Shown: positions 51,019 to 59,707, counted from the first letter of the stretch. The stretch is DNA of 64,000 nt from AWTP1-18 sp036504515 (GCA_036504515.1 DASXVA010000001.1:558001-622000), one strand, 5' to 3'. The notes: a model not told the origin generated them from the sequence alone. Numbers and translations: made by a program.

Positions 51019-51747
51019 ATGAATGTGAAGGACAAACTGCCCAAAAAACGCGAGGCAGTGCCCTTGGGGAGCGCGCCTTCCGCGCGGGAAGCCTGGCGCG
51101 TCTTCGGGATTATGTCAGAGTTCGTCGAGGCGACTGAGCGCCTGTCCGAGGTACAGCCCGCTGTGTCTATCTTCGGCAGTGCCCGGGTCACTCCGGATTC
51201 CGAGTATTACCAGCTCACCGAAACCATCGCCAACAAGCTTTCCGATGCGGGATTTGCGGTTATCTCCGGCGGTGGCCCCGGCATCATGGAAGCAGCCAAC
51301 AAGGGCGCCTTTGCCGGCAAGAGCGTCAGTATCGGCCTCAACATTCAGCTCCCGATGGAGCAGCACACCAATCCCTATCAGGACATTTCCCAGACCTTCC
51401 ACCATTTCTTTGCCCGCAAATACATGTTCGTCAAACTGGCATCGGCCTACGTGGTGATGCCCGGTGGCTTTGGTACTTTGGACGAACTGATGGAGGCCTT
51501 GACCCTGATTCAGACCCGCAAATCACCACGAATACCGGTCATTCTGGTGGGCAGCAAGTTCTGGGGTGGGCTGCTGGACTGGTTTAAGACCCAGTTGGTA
51601 GAAGAAAAGATGATTAATCCTGAAGATATCAACCTGTTGCAGGTACTTGATGACCCTAAGGCTGTTGTGGATGCGATTTTCAACCACTACGAGACTCGCG
51701 GCTTTGTCCGGTTGCCTGAAGAACACGAACTCCTGCTCAATCTGTGA
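51019..51747 (+). CDS. TIGR00730 / LOG-family Rossmann protein (cytokinin riboside phosphoribohydrolase-like)
   Basis: A 242-residue protein of the LOG (lysine decarboxylase-like) family, which hydrolyses nucleoside 5'-monophosphates to base and ribose 5-phosphate. Signature motifs are AVISGGGPGIMEAANKGA and PGGFGTLDELMEALTLIQTR (catalytic Glu/Arg set present). The ribosome site AGGAGAAG precedes the ATG. It is divergent from polA with 19 bases between start codons, so each gene's promoter must lie within the other's coding region or overlap it. The physiological substrate in this bacterium is unknown. Confidence 0.9.
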   Translation: MNVKDKLPKKREAVPLGSAPSAREAWRVFGIMSEFVEATERLSEVQPAVSIFGSARVTPDSEYYQLTETIANKLSDAGFAVISGGGPGIMEAANKGAFAGKSVSIGLNIQLPMEQHTNPYQDISQTFHHFFARKYMFVKLASAYVVMPGGFGTLDELMEALTLIQTRKSPRIPVILVGSKFWGGLLDWFKTQLVEEKMINPEDINLLQVLDDPKAVVDAIFNHYETRGFVRLPEEHELLLNL

Positions 51748-51807
51748 AACAAATCCGGTCAAATTACGGTGAATGTTAGAATTCGCCTGTCCTTTCAAGG
51801 AATTCCC

Positions 51808-52149
51808 ATGCGCGCCCTGACCCGTTTGTGCCTCCCACTGTTGCTGGCAAGTGCCTTACCCGCCTTTGCCCAGACTCCCCAGAACCTGCAGCCTTTGCCT
51901 GAAGTGCCTCCTCCGCCCCCCGGCGTGAATTTGGAGGCCGATCTGGAGCCCCAGGTCACGATCACCAAGAAGGGTGAAGACAAGGTTGAGGAGTACCGCA
52001 TCAATGGTCGGCTTTACATGATGAGAGTCACCCCTGCCAATGGTCCCACCTACTATCTGGTGGATGAAGAAGGCAAGGGAAGCTGGGCCCGTCGCGATCA
52101 GATCGGTCCCGATATTCGCCCGCCCATGTGGCTGATCAAGAGTTGGTGA
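51808..52149 (+). CDS. DUF2782 secreted protein
   Basis: A 113-residue protein starting at the ATG at 51808 (ribosome site CAAGGAA), with a signal peptide MRALTRLCLPLLLASALPAF and likely cleavage after AFA. The mature part has a Pro-rich stretch (PLPEVPPPPPG) and the DUF2782 core RINGRLYMMRVTPANGPTYY ending in DQIGPDIRPPMWLIKSW. It is periplasmic and possibly membrane-associated. Its place near polA is common in betaproteobacteria. No function is known to me. Confidence 0.8.
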   Translation: MRALTRLCLPLLLASALPAFAQTPQNLQPLPEVPPPPPGVNLEADLEPQVTITKKGEDKVEEYRINGRLYMMRVTPANGPTYYLVDEEGKGSWARRDQIGPDIRPPMWLIKSW

Positions 52150-52157
52150 ACCCAGAG

Positions 52158-52904
52158 ATGACTGAAGGCCCCGTGGTGTCTGTGCAGCAGAACGGACAGG
52201 TGTTCGGAGAAATCCGTGTTGTTGCCCCCGAACGGGCCATCGAGTGGATCAAGGGTGGCTGGAAGATGTTCCGCGCCGCCCCCGGAATCTGGGTCCTGAT
52301 TGCCCTGGCCCTGCTGGTGCTGAATGTCATTATCGGCATTCTTCCCCCCATGCTGGGTGGTGCCGCCGCCGCAATTCTGATGCCGCTGGTGTCCGCCGGT
52401 CTGATGGCGGCTTGTGCTGCCGAAGCCAGGGGTGAGGCAATCAAGTTCGATTACGTTCATTTGGGTTTCCGCGAAAACACTGGCCCCCTCGCAACACTGG
52501 GCGGCCTGTTGCTGCTGGGTTTCCTTGGCAGTAGTGCGGTTGCTTTAGCCATTGGTGGCGTTGGCGCCTTGCTCGGCACACTCGGCACAACCGGGATTGG
52601 TGCCGTGCTGGCCCTTGGTAGCTTGCTTCTGGCAGGCATTGCCATGCTGGCCATGTTGGTGGGTCTGACTATGGCGGCATGGTTTGCTCCTGCTTTGGTC
52701 ATGCTGTCTCAGTGTCCCCCTCGGGAATCGTTACAGATTAGTTTCAAGGCCTGCGTCAAAAACTGGCTGCCCCTGCTGATTCATGGCATCTTGACCTGGT
52801 TGTTGGTGGCCCTGTGTGTGCTGACCGCCGGTCTGGGCTTACTGGTACTGATCCCCGTCCTGGCGGGTTCCATCTATCAGGCTTATCGGGAAATCTTTTT
52901 CTGA
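52158..52904 (+). CDS. BPSS1780-type polytopic membrane protein, first copy
   Basis: A roughly 248-residue inner-membrane protein with about six hydrophobic segments. The N-terminal region ERAIEWIKGGWKMFRAAPGIWVLIA is typical of the BPSS1780 family (cited in parts: AIEWIKGGWKMFRAAP). Middle helices are rich in Gly/Ala/Leu, and the end has CVKNWLPLLIHGILTWLL and AGSIYQAYREIFF. The ATG at 52158 is used; GTG codons at 52128 and 52146 would extend it into the preceding gene. A paralogue follows immediately. The function is unknown. Confidence 0.75.
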   Translation: MTEGPVVSVQQNGQVFGEIRVVAPERAIEWIKGGWKMFRAAPGIWVLIALALLVLNVIIGILPPMLGGAAAAILMPLVSAGLMAACAAEARGEAIKFDYVHLGFRENTGPLATLGGLLLLGFLGSSAVALAIGGVGALLGTLGTTGIGAVLALGSLLLAGIAMLAMLVGLTMAAWFAPALVMLSQCPPRESLQISFKACVKNWLPLLIHGILTWLLVALCVLTAGLGLLVLIPVLAGSIYQAYREIFF

Positions 52905-52907
52905 CCC

Positions 52908-53660
52908 ATGCAGGCGCGGTGTTTGCCGGCCCGGCAAGGGGCGCTCTGGCTTTTACAAGGTTTCAGGCTACTGCGGCGTAATCCGCCCCTGCTGATCTCC
53001 CTGACTCTGAGTTACTGGCTGCTGTTTGCCTTGCTGCTGCAAGGTCTGCCCGTCGTGGGCACCATCCTCCTGCCTTTGGTACTTCCCCTGGTGTCTTTGA
53101 TCATCGCCAACGGCAACCGAGCCGTAGCGGAGGGTCTTACTTGGCCCTTGCCCAAGGGAACTCTGTTCGCATCCATCAGTTTCCGCAATCGTCCCTTGAT
53201 GAAACTGTGCGGCATCAATCTGGCCACATCGGCCGTGATGGTGCTGGTCAGTGCCCTGTTATTCGGCGATGCCCTCGAAGATACGGAGTTGCTGCAAAAC
53301 GACCCGGGCAAGATGCTGGTGTTGATGGGGGAATTGCTGTTGATCACGTCCCCCCTGTTGCTGGCCTTATGGTTTTCTCCCCTGCTGACAGGATGGGACG
53401 GCATTCCTGCCGGAAAGTCCCTCTTCTTCAGCCTGGTGGCTTGCCTGCGCAATTGGCGCGCTTTTACCGCATACGGCTTGGTTGCCGCTGGTGTTGCCGT
53501 GATTATTCCTGGCTTGCTCATGGCGGTACTGCTGACAGTTTTGCCCGATGCTGCGCCCATGGTGTTCACCGTCTTGCGCATGATGTTTCTATTGCTGCTT
53601 GCCCCGGCCCTGATGGCGGGCGCCTATCTGGGCTATCGCGACATCTTCAGCCATGAGTGA
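52908..53660 (+). CDS. BPSS1780-type polytopic membrane protein, second copy
   Basis: A 250-residue membrane protein with the same layout as the preceding one: amphipathic start QARCLPARQGALWLLQGFRL, hydrophobic pairs, the central CGINLATSAVMVLVSALLF, then CLRNWRAFTAYGLVAAGV (compare CVKNWLPLLIHGIL in the first copy) and a closing GAYLGYRDIFSH (compare GSIYQAYREIFF). The two genes are tandem paralogues, 3 bases apart, and may form a hetero-oligomer. It overlaps nadD by 8 bases. The function is unknown. Confidence 0.75.
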   Translation: MQARCLPARQGALWLLQGFRLLRRNPPLLISLTLSYWLLFALLLQGLPVVGTILLPLVLPLVSLIIANGNRAVAEGLTWPLPKGTLFASISFRNRPLMKLCGINLATSAVMVLVSALLFGDALEDTELLQNDPGKMLVLMGELLLITSPLLLALWFSPLLTGWDGIPAGKSLFFSLVACLRNWRAFTAYGLVAAGVAVIIPGLLMAVLLTVLPDAAPMVFTVLRMMFLLLLAPALMAGAYLGYRDIFSHE

Positions 53661-54339
53661 GCTCGCTCGTTCTGGCCCCCTGGGGATACTAGGCGGGACC
53701 TTCGATCCCATCCATTATGGTCATCTGCGGCTTGCCGAAGAAGCTTGCGAGCGGTTAGAACTGGCCAAAATTACGCTCATTCCCGCAGGTACACCGCCCC
53801 ATCGCAACCCACCCCAGGCTCCGGACCGTCATCGCTTGGCGATGGTGGAAGCGGCGGCAGCAACTAATGATGCCTTGATCGTGGATGCTGCCGAAATAGA
53901 TGCCGGTGGTCCCAGCTATACCGTACTGACACTAGAGCGGCTACGGTCCATCCATGGCCCAGACCGTCCCTTGGTGCTACTGCTTGGTGCTGACGCTTTT
54001 CTGGGTCTGGCCACCTGGCATCGTTGGCAGGATTTGTTCGGCCTTGCCCATATTGCCGTGGCAACTCGGCCCAGTCATGTATTGGAGCCGGAGCACATGA
54101 CTCCGCCCCTGGCCGCCGAATTCAAGGCCCGCCTGGCCCGTAGCACCACTGCTTTGGCAACTGCCCCTGCCGGTGCCATTGTTCCGTTCGGCATTACTCC
54201 CCTCGATATTTCTGCAACCGCCATTCGTGCGGCATTGAGCACGGGCCGCAGTGCCCGCTATTTGCTGCCAGATAGCGTTCTCGACTATATTTCTCGCCAC
54301 CGGCTATACCAGCCACAAACTCTGGAACACACCCCCTGA
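53653..54339 (+). CDS. nadD: Nicotinate-nucleotide adenylyltransferase NadD
   Basis: NadD joins ATP and nicotinate mononucleotide to form deamido-NAD in NAD biosynthesis. The 228-residue product has the nucleotidyltransferase opening GILGGTFDPIHYGHLRLAEE with the HxGH motif (HYGH), then PAGTPPHRNPPQAPDRHRLAM and, near the end, the second motif DISATAIRAALSTGRSARYL (ISxTxIR form). It overlaps the upstream membrane gene by 8 bases and rsfS by one base. Confidence 0.95.
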   Translation: MSELARSGPLGILGGTFDPIHYGHLRLAEEACERLELAKITLIPAGTPPHRNPPQAPDRHRLAMVEAAAATNDALIVDAAEIDAGGPSYTVLTLERLRSIHGPDRPLVLLLGADAFLGLATWHRWQDLFGLAHIAVATRPSHVLEPEHMTPPLAAEFKARLARSTTALATAPAGAIVPFGITPLDISATAIRAALSTGRSARYLLPDSVLDYISRHRLYQPQTLEHTP

Positions 54340-54725
54340 TGGATATTCGCAAGCTGCAAAAAATCGTTGTCACCGCCCTGGAAGATGTCAAAGGCGAAAA
54401 CATCGAAGTCATCAACACCAGCAAACTGACTTCCCTGTTCGATCGTATCGTCATCGCCACCGGTAATTCCAATCGGCAGGTCAAGGCCCTGGCCAACAAC
54501 GTTGTTGTTGATGTCAAGGAAGCTGGCGGCGAAGTCATCAGTACCGAAGGTGAAGATGGCGGCGAATGGGTGCTGGTGGATTTGGGTGACATCGTGGTTC
54601 ATGTCATGCAACCCAATGTCCGTGCCTATTACAACCTCGAAGAACTCTGGCAAGCCAAACCTTCCACCGCCAAGCGTAGCAAGGCCAAGACCGAGGTTGC
54701 TGCCGAGCCCGAAGAGGAAGAGTGA
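54339..54725 (+). CDS. rsfS: Ribosomal silencing factor RsfS
   Basis: RsfS binds L14 on the 50S subunit and blocks 70S assembly under starvation. The 128-residue product contains the family core ENIEVINTSKLTSLFDRIVI, NRQVKALANNVV and GEDGGEWVLVDLGDIVVHVM, then VRAYYNLEELW. The C-terminal tail is charged (SKAKTEVAAEPEEEE) and is longer than in E. coli (105 residues). It is translationally coupled to nadD and overlaps rlmH by 4 bases, an arrangement conserved in proteobacteria. Confidence 0.95.
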   Translation: MDIRKLQKIVVTALEDVKGENIEVINTSKLTSLFDRIVIATGNSNRQVKALANNVVVDVKEAGGEVISTEGEDGGEWVLVDLGDIVVHVMQPNVRAYYNLEELWQAKPSTAKRSKAKTEVAAEPEEEE

Positions 54726-55192
54726 AGTTCTTCATCGCTGCCGTGGGTACTCGCATGCCCGCCTGGGTGAGCGAGGGCTATGCCGAGTTTGCCAAACGCA
54801 TGCCCCGGGAGCTGCCCATCGAATTACTGGAAGTCAAAGCCGAGCCCCGCAGCGAAGGTAAAACCGTTGAAGCCATGATGGCCGCCGAGGCCATCCGTCT
54901 GCGGGCCGCCTTGCCCCAGCGCTGCCGCTTGGTCGCCCTGGATGAACGGGGTACTGAGCTCACTACCAAAAGTCTTGCGGAGCGGATTGAACGCTGGATG
55001 GGAGAAGGCGACGATGTGGCCTTTCTCATCGGCGGTCCCGATGGCATTGATGCCAGCCTCAAAGCCGATGCCACCGAGAAGGTAAGGCTCTCCGGTCTGA
55101 CCCTGCCCCACGCTCTGGTCCGGCCTTTGTTGGCCGAAGCTTTGTACCGGGCGGTCAGTGTCATCCGCAATCACCCCTACCACCGCGAATAA
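54722..55192 (+). CDS. rlmH: 23S rRNA (pseudouridine(1915)-N3)-methyltransferase RlmH
   Basis: RlmH methylates pseudouridine 1915 in helix 69 of 23S rRNA. The 156-residue SPOUT-type protein (E. coli 155) begins KFFIAAVGTRMPAWVSEGYA and has LVALDERGTELTTKSLAERI, AFLIGGPDGIDASLKADA and the knot end LPHALVRPLLAEALYRAVSV, ending in NHPYHRE as expected. The start is GTG at 54722, overlapping the rsfS stop by 4 bases. Confidence 0.96.
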   Translation: MKFFIAAVGTRMPAWVSEGYAEFAKRMPRELPIELLEVKAEPRSEGKTVEAMMAAEAIRLRAALPQRCRLVALDERGTELTTKSLAERIERWMGEGDDVAFLIGGPDGIDASLKADATEKVRLSGLTLPHALVRPLLAEALYRAVSVIRNHPYHRE

Positions 55193-55197
55193 GTCCT

Positions 55198-55821
55198 GTG
55201 AATATGCTGAGCCCGGAACCCCGCATTTACCTCGCTTCCCGCAGCCCCCGGCGGCGGGAATTGCTGACCCAGATCGGCGTACGGTTTGATCTGCTGTTGT
55301 TCCGTGCCGGCACCCGTTCCGATGCCGAGGTGGACGAGACACCATTCCCTATCGAGAATCCGGACGATTACGTGGTGCGAGTGGCTCGGGCGAAAGCCGC
55401 GTTTGGTACCCGAATTCTCGCCATGCGCCATTTGCCGCCGCGTCCAGTCCTGTCAGCGGATACCACCCTGGATTTTGAAGGTGAAATCATCGGCAAGCCC
55501 GATGACGAAGCCCATGCCTGCGCGATCCTGACGCGCCTCTCGGGCAAGACCCACCGGGTATTGACCTCGGTTGCCGTGGCCGAAGGGGATCGTATCGAAC
55601 ATGTTCGTAGCGTTAGTGAAGTCCGTTTTCGTGATTTGAGCGCTGACGAAATCCAGCGCTATGTCGCCAGTGGCGAACCCATGGACAAAGCCGGTGCCTA
55701 CGGACTTCAGGGCCGCGCCGCCATTTTTGTCGCCGAAGTGAAGGGTTCCCCTTCCGGTATCGTCGGTTTGCCCCTGTGCGAAACCGCCCAATTGCTCAAA
55801 GGTTTTGGAGTCTTGCTATGA
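55198..55821 (+). CDS. maf: Maf-family nucleoside triphosphate pyrophosphatase
   Basis: Maf proteins hydrolyse non-canonical or excess nucleoside triphosphates and have been linked to septum control. The 207-residue product (GTG at 55198; ATG at 55204 is an alternative) starts IYLASRSPRRRELLTQIGV and has SADTTLDFEGEIIGKPDDEA and SGEPMDKAGAYGLQGRAAIF, the last matching YhdE-type dTTP/UTP pyrophosphatases. It overlaps the RNase G start by 4 bases. Confidence 0.92.
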   Translation: MNMLSPEPRIYLASRSPRRRELLTQIGVRFDLLLFRAGTRSDAEVDETPFPIENPDDYVVRVARAKAAFGTRILAMRHLPPRPVLSADTTLDFEGEIIGKPDDEAHACAILTRLSGKTHRVLTSVAVAEGDRIEHVRSVSEVRFRDLSADEIQRYVASGEPMDKAGAYGLQGRAAIFVAEVKGSPSGIVGLPLCETAQLLKGFGVLL

Positions 55822-57272
55822 CGGAAACCTTCCTCGTCAATTTCACCCCCCAGGAAACCCGGGTTGCCCTGTTGCAACAAGGCGTGGTTCAGGAGTTGCA
55901 CATCGAGCGTACCGGAAGTCGCGGCATCGTTGGCAACATCTATCTGGGCAAGGTTGTGCGGGTGCTGCCCGGCATGCAATCCGCCTTTATTGACATCGGT
56001 CTGGAACGCACGGCTTTCCTGCATGTGGCAGATATCCGCGACCCCCGTACCGGCGACCACGACAACCGGCCCATCGAGAAGATTTTGGTGGAGGGCCAGC
56101 ACATCATGGTGCAGGCTCTCAAGGACCCCATAGGCACCAAGGGCGCCCGTCTGTCCACCCAGATTTCCGTGGCCGGTCGTTTGTTGGTGTATCTGCCCCA
56201 CGACAAGCACATCGGCATTTCCCAGCGTATCGGCGATGAAGAAGCCCGGGAACGGCTGCGGGCCCGTATTCAGGCGTTGGTGCCTAGCGATGAGAATGGT
56301 GGTTTCATCGTCCGAACCATGGCCGAAGACGCCAGTGATGAAGCCCTGGCCGCTGACATTGCCTATTTACGCCGCTTTTGGGGTGAGATTCGCCATCGCG
56401 CCCAGACCAGCAAACCCGCCAAACCTCTCTACGAAGACCTGACGTTGGGTCAGCGCGTATTACGGGATTTGGTGACCTACGAAACGACCCGCATCCAGGT
56501 GGACTCCCGGGAGAATTTCCAGAAGATCTCTACCTTTGCCCAGGAATACATGCCCCAGGTGGTGCCGCTGCTGGAGCACTACACCGGGGAGCGGCCCCTG
56601 TTCGATCTGCATGGTGTCGAGGCGGAAATCGAGAAGGCCCTGGCCCGCCGGGTTGAACTCAAGTCCGGCGGCTACCTGATCATCGATCAGACCGAAGCCA
56701 TGACGACCATAGACGTGAACACCGGCGGCTATGTTGGTGTGCGCAACTTCGATGACACTGTGTTCAAGACCAATCTGGAAGCGGCTCAGACCATCGCACG
56801 GCAACTGCGCTTGCGCAATCTGGGCGGCATCATCATTGTGGACTTCATCGACATGGAGTCCAGCGAACACCGGACTGCCGTGCTGGATGAACTCAATCGC
56901 GCCCTGGAGCGGGACCATACCCGCATCACGGTGAACGGTTTTACCGCCCTGGGTCTGGTGGAGATGACCCGCAAGCGGACTCGGGAATCCCTTGCTCACA
57001 TTCTCTGTGAGTCTTGCCCCACCTGTAGTGGTCGCGGCCAGATCAAGACCGCCCAAACCCTGTGCTACGAAATTCTGCGGGAGCTGCTGCGGGAAGCCCG
57101 TCAGTTCAACGCCCGGGAATTACGGGTGGTGGCTGCGCCGGCGGTGACGGACCTGTTCCTCGAAGAGGAATCCCAAGCTTTGGCCATGCTCTCCGACTTT
57201 ATCGGCAAGCCTATTTCCCTCCATGCCGAGTCCAGTTACAACCAGGAGCAGTTCGATATCGTGTTGCTTTGA
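55818..57272 (+). CDS. rng: Ribonuclease G
   Basis: RNase G trims the 5' end of 16S rRNA and degrades some mRNAs. The 484-residue product (E. coli 489) has an S1 domain within its first 125 residues (GIVGNIYLGKVVRVLPGMQS, RTAFLHVADI), the catalytic DNase I-like core with TEAMTTIDVNTGGYVG and IIIVDFIDMESSEHR (both Asp ligands visible), and the zinc-link CESCPTCSGRGQ. There is no long C-terminal scaffold, so it is RNase G and not RNase E. The ATG at 55818 overlaps the maf stop by 4 bases. Confidence 0.96.
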   Translation: MTETFLVNFTPQETRVALLQQGVVQELHIERTGSRGIVGNIYLGKVVRVLPGMQSAFIDIGLERTAFLHVADIRDPRTGDHDNRPIEKILVEGQHIMVQALKDPIGTKGARLSTQISVAGRLLVYLPHDKHIGISQRIGDEEARERLRARIQALVPSDENGGFIVRTMAEDASDEALAADIAYLRRFWGEIRHRAQTSKPAKPLYEDLTLGQRVLRDLVTYETTRIQVDSRENFQKISTFAQEYMPQVVPLLEHYTGERPLFDLHGVEAEIEKALARRVELKSGGYLIIDQTEAMTTIDVNTGGYVGVRNFDDTVFKTNLEAAQTIARQLRLRNLGGIIIVDFIDMESSEHRTAVLDELNRALERDHTRITVNGFTALGLVEMTRKRTRESLAHILCESCPTCSGRGQIKTAQTLCYEILRELLREARQFNARELRVVAAPAVTDLFLEEESQALAMLSDFIGKPISLHAESSYNQEQFDIVLL

Positions 57273-57274
57273 AG

Positions 57275-57286
57275 TCACATATGTGA
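57275..57286. promoter_or_regulatory. 12-base palindrome in the AT-rich gap after rng
   Basis: TCACATATGTGA is a perfect palindrome 2 bases after the rng stop, within a 146-base AT-rich gap before the chemoreceptor gene. It may be a regulator site; the half-site TCACA resembles CRP/FNR-family halves, but the spacing is wrong for a classical CRP box. Confidence 0.35.
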
Positions 57287-57418
57287 AATCAAGGTTAACT
57301 TGAAATATATGACTTTAGGTATAGAATATAAAAAAAGCATACCGTTATATACCAAAGTTATAACTTGTATTTAAGTGTGCTTCGCTAATAAATTCAATAG
57401 GTTGTCCGGGGAGGACCT

Positions 57419-59029
57419 ATGACCATTTCAAAACGACTTATGATTTTGGCAATAGTTGCCGCGGCGGCGCTATTGCTGGTTTCTATACTGAATCTGGTGC
57501 AGATGAACCGGGTTTTTACTGCGGCTAACTACGGCAACGAAAATACGGTGCCTAGTATCGAAGCCATCAACCGAGCGGTGAGCGAGTTCGGGTTTGTGCG
57601 TGCCCGGTTTTATCGGCATGTGATGAATACGGACCCAAAGATCAAGGACGAGATTGCTGTCAAGTTGCAAGAAGCAAGAACAAATTTGGAAAAAGCACTC
57701 AAGAGCTACGAAGCTTTGCTATCCAATGAAGAAGATAAGCAGTTGTTGGCCGCTGACCGTGCTGCTTTGGACGGATTTCTTAAGGAAGTAGACAAGGTTC
57801 TGGTGGTTTCCAATCAGGGTCCCCACGAAGAAGCGGTCAGGTTAACCAACGCTATTTCGAGTCACTCATTGCTTGTAGATAAAGCCCTTGGTGCCCATAT
57901 CAAATTCAATGAAGACTTGGGCCAGAAGGGTGTGGTCGATGCCATCGCTACCAAGCAGTTTGCCGTGTTGCTTTCTGGGGTGATTTCCCTGGTAGCTTTG
58001 GTTATTGTGGTGTTCCTCAGCCTGCAAATTCGAAGCAGTGTGGTGGTGCAACTTACGGAAGCAAACCAACTGGCCAATCGGATCTCGGGCGGTGATTTGA
58101 CCTCAGCCGGTCGTCATGAGCATTCAAGTGACGAGATCGGGCGGTTGATGACAGCTATGGAAAAAATGCGCTCCGATCTGTCGGCTACGGTGGGCAGTAT
58201 AGTGAACAGCGCGCAGGAGCTATCGTCATCAGCAGCCCAGTTATCCACAGCAGCCCAACAGGTTTCTATCAGTACTGAAAGCCAGTCGAATTCCACTTCC
58301 TCCGCAGCGGCCGCCGTTGAAGAATTGACTGTCAGTATCGACACCGTGGGTAGCAGCGCCGACGATGCCAGTGACCGAGCCCAGGAAGCCGGTTCCATGG
58401 CTGAGGCCAGTGGCAAGGGTGTGGAAGATGCCACCAGCCAGATCACACAAGTGGCTGAACGGGTTGAAGACACGGCCACCCAGATTCAGGCGTTGTCAGA
58501 ACAAGTACAGCAGATCGGCAATATCACCACGGTTATCCGCGAAGTGGCAGACCAGACCAATCTTCTTGCCCTCAACGCCGCCATTGAGGCCGCTCGTGCT
58601 GGTGAGCAGGGCCGTGGCTTTGCGGTGGTTGCTGACGAGGTGCGAAAGTTGGCGGAACGCACGACCAGTTCTGTGCAGGAAATCAGCTCTGTTATTGGTA
58701 CTATTCAAAGCGGTGCTGAAGCCGCGGTCAGCAGCATGCAGTCCAGCCGCCAGGTGGTCAGCGAGGTAGTGGTCTCTGCTCGCGCTGCCAGCGATTCAAT
58801 GCAAGGTATCCGTGGCGCCACAGAAACCGTGCAGCACGCCATTGCCGGTATTTCTGATGCGCTGAAAGAACAACGAGGTGCCTCCACCGAACTGGCCCGC
58901 AATGTGGAATCCATTGCCCAAATGTCGGAAGAAAACTCCGCCGCCGTGGCATCGGTAGCCGATACGGCCCATCGACTGGTGGCTGTGTCTGACACCCTCA
59001 AGTCCAGTGTGTCCCGTTTCCGTCTGTAA
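57419..59029 (+). CDS. Methyl-accepting chemotaxis protein
   Basis: A 536-residue transmembrane chemoreceptor. Helix 1 is about residues 8-26, followed by a helical periplasmic sensor of roughly 155 residues (four-helix-bundle type, with NRAVSEFGFVRARFYRHVMN), helix 2 (VLLSGVISLVALVIVVFLSL), a HAMP domain (about 205-260) and the signalling domain with the conserved hairpin DQTNLLALNAAIEAARAGEQ and GRGFAVVADEVRKLAERTTS. There is no C-terminal CheR-tethering pentapeptide; it ends SVSRFRL. A purine-rich ribosome site GGGGAGG precedes the ATG. The ligand is unknown. Confidence 0.92.
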   Translation: MTISKRLMILAIVAAAALLLVSILNLVQMNRVFTAANYGNENTVPSIEAINRAVSEFGFVRARFYRHVMNTDPKIKDEIAVKLQEARTNLEKALKSYEALLSNEEDKQLLAADRAALDGFLKEVDKVLVVSNQGPHEEAVRLTNAISSHSLLVDKALGAHIKFNEDLGQKGVVDAIATKQFAVLLSGVISLVALVIVVFLSLQIRSSVVVQLTEANQLANRISGGDLTSAGRHEHSSDEIGRLMTAMEKMRSDLSATVGSIVNSAQELSSSAAQLSTAAQQVSISTESQSNSTSSAAAAVEELTVSIDTVGSSADDASDRAQEAGSMAEASGKGVEDATSQITQVAERVEDTATQIQALSEQVQQIGNITTVIREVADQTNLLALNAAIEAARAGEQGRGFAVVADEVRKLAERTTSSVQEISSVIGTIQSGAEAAVSSMQSSRQVVSEVVVSARAASDSMQGIRGATETVQHAIAGISDALKEQRGASTELARNVESIAQMSEENSAAVASVADTAHRLVAVSDTLKSSVSRFRL

Positions 59030-59044
59030 TCAGGGCCAATAACC

Positions 59045-59647
59045 GTGCAAATGAATCGGGCCGCTGAACGCATCCTCAACACCCTGCGCCGGGCGCCCGG
59101 GTTGTCCAAAGAGGAAATTGCGGAACAGGCCTATATCAGCGTCAATACCTTGTCCGGCGGGGGCTATCTCAAGTCCCTGCGGGAGCAGGGGCTGATCTTC
59201 ATTTCTGGTTGGCGGCGCAATGGGGCCGGGGGCTTTACCACTCCCCTTTACAGCGTTGGCAATAGTCCCGACTACGCCAAGCCCAAGGTTGGCGACGAAA
59301 ATCGCGCCGCACCGGGGATGGCTCGTCTGCTGGAGGTCATCGAAAAGTTCGGCCCTATCGACTATCGCCAAGCGGCCCAGCTTTCCGGCCTGTCACCCCA
59401 TACGGTGAAGAACTCAAACTATCTGGAAGCCCTGATGACCCAGGGCAAAATCCATATCAGCGGCTGGTTGCGGGCGCACCGCAACGGCCCCATGCGGCCC
59501 ATCTACAAATTGGGTAATGAGCCCAGCCAGCCACGCTTGCAAACCCATAGCTCGGCAGAAAAATCCCGCATCTATCGCTGGCGTAAGCAGGTGGCGGCCA
59601 ATGCTTCCAGCTTTGCTGCGCAGTTCAAGACCGGAACCCAGCGTTAA
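59045..59647 (+). CDS. Tandem winged-helix DNA-binding-like protein
   Basis: A 200-residue protein that I do not recognise as a named family. It consists of two similar units of about 75 residues: unit 1 (about 6-78) with ERILNTLRRAPGLSKEEIAEQ, YLKSLREQGLIFISGWRRNG and PLYSVGNSPDYAKPK; unit 2 (about 93-165) with ARLLEVIEKFGPIDYRQAAQ, YLEALMTQGKIHISGWLRAH and PIYKLGNEPSQPRLQ. Each looks like a winged-helix fold with HTH and wing, so DNA binding as a monomer with two heads is plausible. A basic C-terminal tail follows. The start is GTG at 59045, 15 bases after the chemoreceptor stop. Confidence 0.7.
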   Translation: MQMNRAAERILNTLRRAPGLSKEEIAEQAYISVNTLSGGGYLKSLREQGLIFISGWRRNGAGGFTTPLYSVGNSPDYAKPKVGDENRAAPGMARLLEVIEKFGPIDYRQAAQLSGLSPHTVKNSNYLEALMTQGKIHISGWLRAHRNGPMRPIYKLGNEPSQPRLQTHSSAEKSRIYRWRKQVAANASSFAAQFKTGTQR

Positions 59648-59707
59648 GCCAGGGTAGGGCTGCTCCCGTTTGACAAGCCCGGTGCCCCCCGGTAGTCTTG
59701 AACCCGT

